Source: Pseudomonas cannabina
GTDB lineage: Bacteria > Pseudomonadota > Gammaproteobacteria > Pseudomonadales > Pseudomonadaceae
Length of the DNA: 64,000 bases
Direction of reading: 5' to 3'
NCBI RefSeq assembly: GCF_900100365.1
Contig: NZ_FNKU01000002.1
Span: 1-64,000 of the forward strand
Part shown: positions 58,075 to 64,000 of the stretch, in pieces
How the letters are laid out: each line of letters begins with the position of its first letter
How positions within the stretch are numbered: position 1 is the first letter of the stretch
Notes under the pieces: model-generated
Database searches by the model: none
Told to the model about the DNA's origin: nothing
The model's input: only the letters and a program-made list of their open reading frames with translations
Translations under genes and position numbers: made by a program

Positions 58075-58604
58075 CCGACCTCGATTGGAGCGTCTACCAT
58101 CTAAACGCCCTTGGTCAAGCGGAGTCAGTGGCCGCCCTTGGCTCGGCGGGAGGCGCGGCGCAAAAAGCCTCCGCCTATGCCGATCCGCTGTCTTGGCTGG
58201 TGTTCGAGGCCGTGGAGTGCGTCCTGGACAGCTGCCGCGATGCGGTGCTGGCCGCCGGCCAGACGGTAGGGCACATTGTCGTGAGCGACGTCTGCACCCT
58301 GCACACCATGCAGCATATCGCCCGCGATCTGGGTAGGAATCGCCTGTCGCCGCTACGTTTTTCCGGTGCCTGTCCGGGACTGGTCTGCAGCCTGGCAGGC
58401 CAACTGCTGCACTTTAGCGGTCCCAGCATGGTCCTGTCCATGCCCCCCCAAGACGGCCTGGTGCCGGCCGCCCTACTCGCCCAAGACTGGCTCGATAGCG
58501 GCGCTGCCAGTCACGTATTGGTGAGTACCCACGACACGGACGGCACACAGCATCGAGTTCGCTGCACCTTGCTGCAACTGCAGACCGAGCAGGTGAGCCC
58601 ATGA
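58071..58604 (+). CDS. cfa4: Cfa4, thiolase-fold-like protein of unclear catalysis
   Basis: A 177-residue protein without a recognised catalytic set. The segment LSPLRFSGACPGLVCSLAGQ and HFSGPSMVLSMPPQDGLVPA, then WLDSGAASHVLVSTHD, runs parallel to the N-terminal half of ketosynthases, where the active-site loop would be. I read it as a truncated KS-like (chain-length-factor-like) protein. Proposals for its family include a cyclase. ATGA overlaps link it to cfa3 and cfa5, implying fixed stoichiometry. Confidence 0.82.
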   Translation: MTDLDWSVYHLNALGQAESVAALGSAGGAAQKASAYADPLSWLVFEAVECVLDSCRDAVLAAGQTVGHIVVSDVCTLHTMQHIARDLGRNRLSPLRFSGACPGLVCSLAGQLLHFSGPSMVLSMPPQDGLVPAALLAQDWLDSGAASHVLVSTHDTDGTQHRVRCTLLQLQTEQVSP

Positions 58605-60019
58605 ACGTGGTTGTCGACACCCAAGGTGTCCAGGCGCTCTTCGAGCGGGTACTGCCTATGGAAGCGGGCAGCGGACGCGAGCCTTTTGAGGGATTCGCCA
58701 CCCTGTGCGAGGGCTTGCAGCGCCTCGGGGTCAAGCCCGGACGCGCGGTGCTGGTGGCGCTACCCAACGGGACCCACTTCGTTGCCCTGGTGTTTGCGCT
58801 GCTGCTGCTGGGCGCGGTACCGACCCCCTTGCCCTACTCAGCACCGCCTGGACGTATTCGCCGCATCGCCAAACTACTAGGCGCCGACCTGTTGATCCTG
58901 CCCTGCGGCGCCGCCATCAAGGCGCTCGACGCGCGGGAGGCCGGACGGCTATCGAGCGAACTGCAATGGGCCAGACTGAAGGACGTCGTCACCCTGCCCT
59001 ACGAACCAGGCGAAGTGGTGCTGCTCACCTCCGGGACTTCCGGCATCTTCAGCGGCTGTGTGTTCGATAGCGCGGCGCTGCTGCTCAATGCCAGGCGACA
59101 TGCCGCCTCCATTGGCCAAAGCGCCGCCGATCGGCTGTTGATCAACCTGCCGCTATTCTACTCTTTCGCCTTCGTGGCGCAGTTGCTCAGCAGCTACGTC
59201 CTGGGCAACGAGGTGGTCCTGGCTACGCCGCCGTTCACTCCGATCCATTATCACCGCACGCTCCTGGACCTTGGCATAACCCTCTCTTCCTTGACGCCCG
59301 TGATGGTTACGGCGTTGTGTGCGGCGGACCTGGATGGGCTCCCGCCCTCACTCCGCCGGTTGACGATCGGTGGCGACGCCTTGGCCGCCAATCTTGTGCC
59401 GCGGCTGCTGGCCCGCAACCCGGACCTCGAGCTCTATCTGACCTATGGCCTGACCCAGGCCGGCCCACGCGTAGCGACGCTGGCCGCGCACCTCGAGCCC
59501 GCCGGACGGCACGCGTCGGTCGGCCGGCCGTTACCGGAGGTCGAGGTCGAGCTGGGAGGAGCGCCGGGTGCTAGTGAAGGGGAGTTGTTGGTGGTCACAG
59601 ACACCGCCATGCAGCGGCGCATCCGTGCCGGTGAAGCGGACCGCTTGCCGCCGCTGCGCGGCCAGAAGCGCCTAGTCGCCACCGGTGACCACTTCCATAT
59701 CGATGCGGATGGCTATCTGTTCTTCCGCCAGCGTAACCCGACGTTCGTCATGCGCCGAGGGGAAAAGCTCTGTCCCCGCTCGATTTGCGAAATCGTCGAA
59801 AGCCTGCCCGGAATCGTTAGTGCTGAGGCTTGGGTACGGCCGAACGCCGGGCCGAACGACGAGGTAGCGCTGATCCTCGATGTGCAGAGCCAGGACCCCG
59901 ACCTCAATGAACGAGCGCTACGGCAACAACTTGCCGGGATCCTGTTGCGCGCTGAGCAACCGGATCGACTGGACGTCACCTTCGCGCAGCACGCCATCTG
60001 GCAAAAAGGCCGCCGTTAA
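58601..60019 (+). CDS. cfa5: Acyl-CoA/acyl-ACP ligase
   Basis: A 472-residue adenylate-forming enzyme, likely activating the starter acid. Motifs: LLTSGTSGIFSG (~residue 140), LTYGLTQAGPR, GDHFHIDADGYLFFRQR and the terminal Lys in AIWQKGRR. The C-terminal domain is short, and the usual PKTxxGK motif is reduced to QKGRR at the very end. It starts four bases inside cfa4. Confidence 0.88.
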   Translation: MNVVVDTQGVQALFERVLPMEAGSGREPFEGFATLCEGLQRLGVKPGRAVLVALPNGTHFVALVFALLLLGAVPTPLPYSAPPGRIRRIAKLLGADLLILPCGAAIKALDAREAGRLSSELQWARLKDVVTLPYEPGEVVLLTSGTSGIFSGCVFDSAALLLNARRHAASIGQSAADRLLINLPLFYSFAFVAQLLSSYVLGNEVVLATPPFTPIHYHRTLLDLGITLSSLTPVMVTALCAADLDGLPPSLRRLTIGGDALAANLVPRLLARNPDLELYLTYGLTQAGPRVATLAAHLEPAGRHASVGRPLPEVEVELGGAPGASEGELLVVTDTAMQRRIRAGEADRLPPLRGQKRLVATGDHFHIDADGYLFFRQRNPTFVMRRGEKLCPRSICEIVESLPGIVSAEAWVRPNAGPNDEVALILDVQSQDPDLNERALRQQLAGILLRAEQPDRLDVTFAQHAIWQKGRR

Positions 60020-60050
60020 TCGTTTCCAATATTTCTGCAGGAGTCTGCCC

Positions 60051-63000
60051 GTGACCACCTTCACCGTGCCCCTGATTCTGTCGGATGCAAGCCCCGCGGC
60101 ACTCGCCGCTACCGCGCAACGTCTGCGCGCCGAGCACGAGACGCGCTCCTTCGCCGAATGGCAGGTATTCTGCCGACAGCAACTGACACGCGACCATGCC
60201 GAATACCGCGCAGCCATCTTAGCCACCGATCAAGCCAGCCTACTCAAAGGGCTGGATATGCTGGCCCGCGGCCGAGCCTCGCGCCATCTGGTGCTGGGCC
60301 GCGCCGACCAGTTGCGGCAGCCGGTACTGGTGTTTCCAGGCCAAGGACCGCTATGGCCGCGGATGACGACCAGACTGAGCGCGACCCTGCCGAGCTACCA
60401 GCAGGCCCTGCACCGCCATGGCGATCTTATAGAGGCGCGTATTGGCTGGAATCCAGCACGGGCCCTCGCCGAGGGCGAGCGAATCGAGCGCCTCCTGCGA
60501 ATCCAACCGCTGCAATTCGCGCTGGCCTGTAGCTTGGCAGAAACCTGGCAGGCCTTCGGGATCGAGCCCGCTGCCGTGATCGGTCACTCCGTGGGCGAGG
60601 CCGCCGCCGCCCACGTCGGCGGCTATCTGGACGAGGCCAGCGGTGCCGCGCTCACAGTGCTCTGGGGCGAGACGCTCACCGCCATCGAAGGCCAAGGCGG
60701 AATGCTGTCGGTAGCCGCAGCGCTGGACGACATCAAGCCCTTGCTGGACGACCAAGAAAGCCTCAGCGTCGCGGCCATCAACGCGCCGCGCAGTGTGACG
60801 TTGAGCGGCACCCTGATGGCCCTCGATGCTTTGCAGGCGCGACTCACCGACGCTGGCTTCTGGGCCTGGCGCGTACCTGGTGGTCAGGTGGCGGGCCATG
60901 GGCCGCAGGTGGAGCCGCTACGCGACGCCGTAACGTCGCGCGCCCCGGCCAAAGTCATGGACGGACAGATTCCCTACTATTCCTCGGTCAGCGGCGGGCG
61001 GCAAAACGGCGAGCATCTGGATGTGGACTATTGGTTCCGCGTACTCCGCGAAACCGTGCGCTTCCAGGATAGCCTGCAGGCGTTGATTGCCGATGGGCAC
61101 CGCCTGTTCATCGAAGTGAGCCCGCATCCGGTGCTGACCTCGCTTATCGACGAAGCCTTACGTGGCGCTGGTGTCGTCGGCGGGGCCGTGGCTACCCTAG
61201 ACCAGCGCAAGGATGATCGTGAAAGCCTGCTGCAGGCCATGGCACATGCCTTCGTGCACGGCGCCCCGGTGGACTGGTCGCAGGTGATCGAGCGGTTGCT
61301 GCCGGAAGGGTCGACGTCCGCGCAGCTGGCGCCCGGCGAGCCCACCGCCGCAACGGCAGGTGACGATACCCTCGCCGCGGCGAACCTCTCCCAACTCGGT
61401 GAGCCTGAACAGTGTCGGCTGCTGCTCAAGCTGCTGGCGCAGGAGATGGAAACGCTGATCGGCCAGCCATTTGCCAGCGAGACCCAGGCATTTCGCGACT
61501 GCGGCTTCACCTCGCTGCACGTGGTCGAATTTGCCCAGGCCGTGTCAGCCGCGGTCGGCGTCAGCCTGCCGGTGACCCTAGTATACGACCATCCCACCCC
61601 TCGCGCCGTCGTCACCTATCTGCGCGGCGTCCTCGGGCTGCAGTCACCGAGCCAGCGCCAGGCCGCACCCATCGTGACGGGCTCGCACCATGACGAGCCC
61701 ATCGCCATCATCGGCATGAGCTGTCGTTATCCGGGTGGTGCCAACAGCCCGGAAGCGCTCTGGACGCTGTTGATGCAAGAGCGGGACGCGATCAGCGAGT
61801 ACCCGACCGACCGCGGTTGGGACACCACCAAGCTCTACGATTCCGAGCCCGGACGGTTCGGCAAGATATCCACCCGCACCAGTGGTTTCCTGCATGATGC
61901 CTCGGCCTTCGATCCGGCCTTCTTCGGTATCTCGCCGCGTGAAGCCCTCACCTTGGAACCTCAGCAGCGCCTGTTGCTGGAGGTTTGCTGGGAGGCCCTG
62001 GAGCGTGCGGGAATAGACCCGGCCTCGTTGCATGGCTCCCTGACCGGGGTCTACGCCGGCATCATGGGGACGGAGTACGGCACCCAGATCCAGCACGCCT
62101 CGGAGGACGTGACCGGCTATGGCTACATGGGCACGGCCACCTGCGTAGCCGCGGGCCGGGTGTCCTACTGCCTAGGCCTGCAGGGACCGGCGCTGGCGAT
62201 CGATACCGCCTGTTCGTCCTCGTTGGTGGCCATCCATACCGCCTGCGAAGCGCTGCGTAGCAACGACTGCCAGTTGGCCCTGGCCGGCGGGGTCACGGTC
62301 ATGCCGACCCCCGGCGTGCTGATCGACTTTTCCCAGCAGCGGGTTCTGGCCCCTGACGGCCGCTGCAAGGCCTTCTCGGCGTCGGCCGATGGCGTTGGCC
62401 TGGGCGAAGGCGTGGGCATGCTGGTGCTCGAACGCCTCTCCCAGGCGCAAGCCAAGGGGCGCTTGATCCTCGGCGTCATCCGCGGCAGCGCCGTCAACCA
62501 GGACGGCGCCTCCAACGGCCTGACCGCGCCCAATGGCACCGCGCAACAGCAGGTCATTCGCCACGCCCTGGCCAATGCGGGTTTGCAGCCCGAGGACGTG
62601 GATGCCGTCGATGCCCACGGCACGGGCACCCGCCTTGGAGATCCCATCGAAGCCAATGCCCTGCTGGCCACCTATGGCCAGCGCCCGGCGGAGCGGCCGC
62701 TGCTGCTGGGCTCGATTAAGTCAAACACCGGCCATACCCAGGCCGCCGCCGGGGTCGCCAGCCTGATGAAGATGGTGATGGCCCTGCGCACAGGCACCCT
62801 GCCCCGCAGCCTGCACATCACCGCGCCCTCCACCGAGGTGGATTGGTCGACCGGTGCTATCGAGCTGCTCAGCGAACGACGCCCTTGGCCAAACGTAGCC
62901 GACCGGCCGCGCCGCGCCGGGATTTCCTCTTTCGGGGTCTCCGGCACCAATGCGCACCTGATTGTCGAAGAATACGTTGCCCCCGCGGCAACAAGCGCCT

Positions 63001-64000
63001 GCCAGGTGCCCGAGACCCAGGCTTCGTTGTGGCCGCTGGCAGCCAAGAGCACCGAAGCCCTGCGCGATGTTGCCGCACGCCTGCACGGCCATGTGCTCGA
63101 GCAAGCGCACCTGGCGCCGGACGATATCGGCTACACCCTAGGCGTCTCACGCAGCGGCTTCCCCTTCCGCGCCGCGCTGCGCGGCACCTCGCGCGAGGCA
63201 CTCTTGGAAGCCTTGCATGCGCTAGCGAGCGGTACGGACCATCCGTGCCTGCTCCAGGGCGCGGCGCAGGTCCGGGGGCGCAAGCGGGTCTTCATCTTTC
63301 CCGGTCAGGGCTCCCAGTGGGCCGGCATGGGTATGGAGCTGTACGCCGCCTTCGCCGTCTATCGCCAAACCATCGACCAGGTCGAGACCGCGCTGCAGCC
63401 CTATGTCGACTGGTCGCTGGTCGCGGTGCTGCGTGGCGAGGAAGGTGCACCTTCGCTCGAGCGTATCGACGTGGTCCAGCCCGCCCTGTTCGCGGTGATG
63501 GTGGCCATCGCCCGCCTTTGGCAGTCGCTGGGCTGTACCCCGGACGCGGTGATTGGTCACTCGCAGGGCGAGATCGCCGCGGCCTATATCGCCGGGGCCC
63601 TGAAGCTGGAGGATGCGGTCAAGATCCTGGCCATCCGCTCGCAGCTGATGCTGGCCCAGGCCGGCACCGGCGCCATGGCTACCGTCGTCCTGCCGGAGCA
63701 GCAGGCCGCCGAACTGGCCGCGCGGGTGGACGCCTCGCTGACGCTGGCGGTCTTCAACAGTCCTAGCAGCACGGTGATCTCCGGCGCCACCAACGCCATC
63801 GCGCGGCTCCTGGAAACCTGCAAGCGAGAACGCATCGTCGCCAGGCGCGTCGCGGTCGACGTGGCGGGGCACTCCCCACAGATCGAAGTCCTGCGTCCCC
63901 AGTTGCTGGCGCGCTTCGCCGACCTGCGACCCCAGGCGACGCAGATCCCCTTCCACAGCACCGTCGCCGGACGCAATCCTGCCGTCTCCCTGGATGGCCG
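60051..64000 (+). CDS. cfa6: Type I modular polyketide synthase, 5' part (runs off the window)
   Basis: At least 1316 residues. Start GTG 60051 has AGGAG upstream. Loading module: acyltransferase with GHSVGE (Ser180) and an ACP with Ser488 in CGFTSLHVVE. First extension module: ketosynthase with DTACSSS (Cys721), HGTGT and GHTQAAAG, then an acyltransferase with GHSQGE (Ser1171) and the specificity motif VAGHS. No stop appears before base 64000; reductive domains and the final ACP should follow. It makes the polyketide part of coronafacic acid. Confidence 0.93.
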   Translation, partial: MTTFTVPLILSDASPAALAATAQRLRAEHETRSFAEWQVFCRQQLTRDHAEYRAAILATDQASLLKGLDMLARGRASRHLVLGRADQLRQPVLVFPGQGPLWPRMTTRLSATLPSYQQALHRHGDLIEARIGWNPARALAEGERIERLLRIQPLQFALACSLAETWQAFGIEPAAVIGHSVGEAAAAHVGGYLDEASGAALTVLWGETLTAIEGQGGMLSVAAALDDIKPLLDDQESLSVAAINAPRSVTLSGTLMALDALQARLTDAGFWAWRVPGGQVAGHGPQVEPLRDAVTSRAPAKVMDGQIPYYSSVSGGRQNGEHLDVDYWFRVLRETVRFQDSLQALIADGHRLFIEVSPHPVLTSLIDEALRGAGVVGGAVATLDQRKDDRESLLQAMAHAFVHGAPVDWSQVIERLLPEGSTSAQLAPGEPTAATAGDDTLAAANLSQLGEPEQCRLLLKLLAQEMETLIGQPFASETQAFRDCGFTSLHVVEFAQAVSAAVGVSLPVTLVYDHPTPRAVVTYLRGVLGLQSPSQRQAAPIVTGSHHDEPIAIIGMSCRYPGGANSPEALWTLLMQERDAISEYPTDRGWDTTKLYDSEPGRFGKISTRTSGFLHDASAFDPAFFGISPREALTLEPQQRLLLEVCWEALERAGIDPASLHGSLTGVYAGIMGTEYGTQIQHASEDVTGYGYMGTATCVAAGRVSYCLGLQGPALAIDTACSSSLVAIHTACEALRSNDCQLALAGGVTVMPTPGVLIDFSQQRVLAPDGRCKAFSASADGVGLGEGVGMLVLERLSQAQAKGRLILGVIRGSAVNQDGASNGLTAPNGTAQQQVIRHALANAGLQPEDVDAVDAHGTGTRLGDPIEANALLATYGQRPAERPLLLGSIKSNTGHTQAAAGVASLMKMVMALRTGTLPRSLHITAPSTEVDWSTGAIELLSERRPWPNVADRPRRAGISSFGVSGTNAHLIVEEYVAPAATSACQVPETQASLWPLAAKSTEALRDVAARLHGHVLEQAHLAPDDIGYTLGVSRSGFPFRAALRGTSREALLEALHALASGTDHPCLLQGAAQVRGRKRVFIFPGQGSQWAGMGMELYAAFAVYRQTIDQVETALQPYVDWSLVAVLRGEEGAPSLERIDVVQPALFAVMVAIARLWQSLGCTPDAVIGHSQGEIAAAYIAGALKLEDAVKILAIRSQLMLAQAGTGAMATVVLPEQQAAELAARVDASLTLAVFNSPSSTVISGATNAIARLLETCKRERIVARRVAVDVAGHSPQIEVLRPQLLARFADLRPQATQIPFHSTVAGRNPAVSLDG

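Overview
The window reads as part of a large conjugative plasmid from a plant-associated Pseudomonas, most likely of the P. syringae group. The main clue is at the right end. From 54.5 kb to the window edge, seven consecutive genes match the start of the coronafacic acid operon (cfl, cfa1-cfa6). Coronafacic acid is the polyketide half of the phytotoxin coronatine. The other clues are plasmid functions: two ParA partition systems, an IncFII-like RepA, a MOBP-type relaxase with a candidate oriT, and a nearly complete IncI/Dot-Icm-type (type IVB) conjugation system.

Layout. 1-7,688: mobilization and maintenance module, copy 1. It holds a membrane peptide, a broken nikB relaxase gene, nikA, a candidate oriT, three related small genes, a DUF932 gene, a TrfB/KorA-like regulator, a HigBA-type toxin-antitoxin pair and a serine resolvase. 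7.8-13.5 kb: a fused RHH/HTH regulator, scars of mobile elements, parA with a small RHH partner, a Tn3-type miniature element carrying a nested TA-target MITE, repA and a GntR-type regulator. 13.5-42.5 kb: one long leftward block encoding the transfer apparatus. In transcription order it reads small ORF, lipoprotein, transglycosylase, traH-I-J, an accessory cluster that includes a PLD-type nuclease, traK, a giant primase, traL-M-N-O-P-Q-R-T-U-V-W-X-Y, an HTH gene, an excA-like gene and trbA-B-C. 42.9-43.3 kb: an XRE regulator whose stop overlaps the start of a 39-residue membrane peptide.

43,227-50,911 is a second, almost identical copy of the first 7.7 kb. Here nikB is intact but other genes are broken. 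50.9-53.9 kb holds a three-gene operon with a DksA-like member, a second parA/RHH pair and a truncated IS630 transposase. 53.9-54.6 kb holds a MITE and the cfl leader. 54.6-64 kb holds cfl-cfa6, with cfa6 running off the end.

How it fits together. The 7.7-kb direct repeat separates a segment with repA, parA and the transfer system from a segment with its own parA and the toxin genes. I infer that the molecule is a cointegrate of two related plasmids joined by recombination in a shared mobilization module. One contributed self-transfer, the other the coronafacate cluster. The copies also differ by substitutions, so the repeat is not a simple assembly duplication. Many of the gene-breaking differences are single-base indels, however, and should be confirmed by accurate reads.
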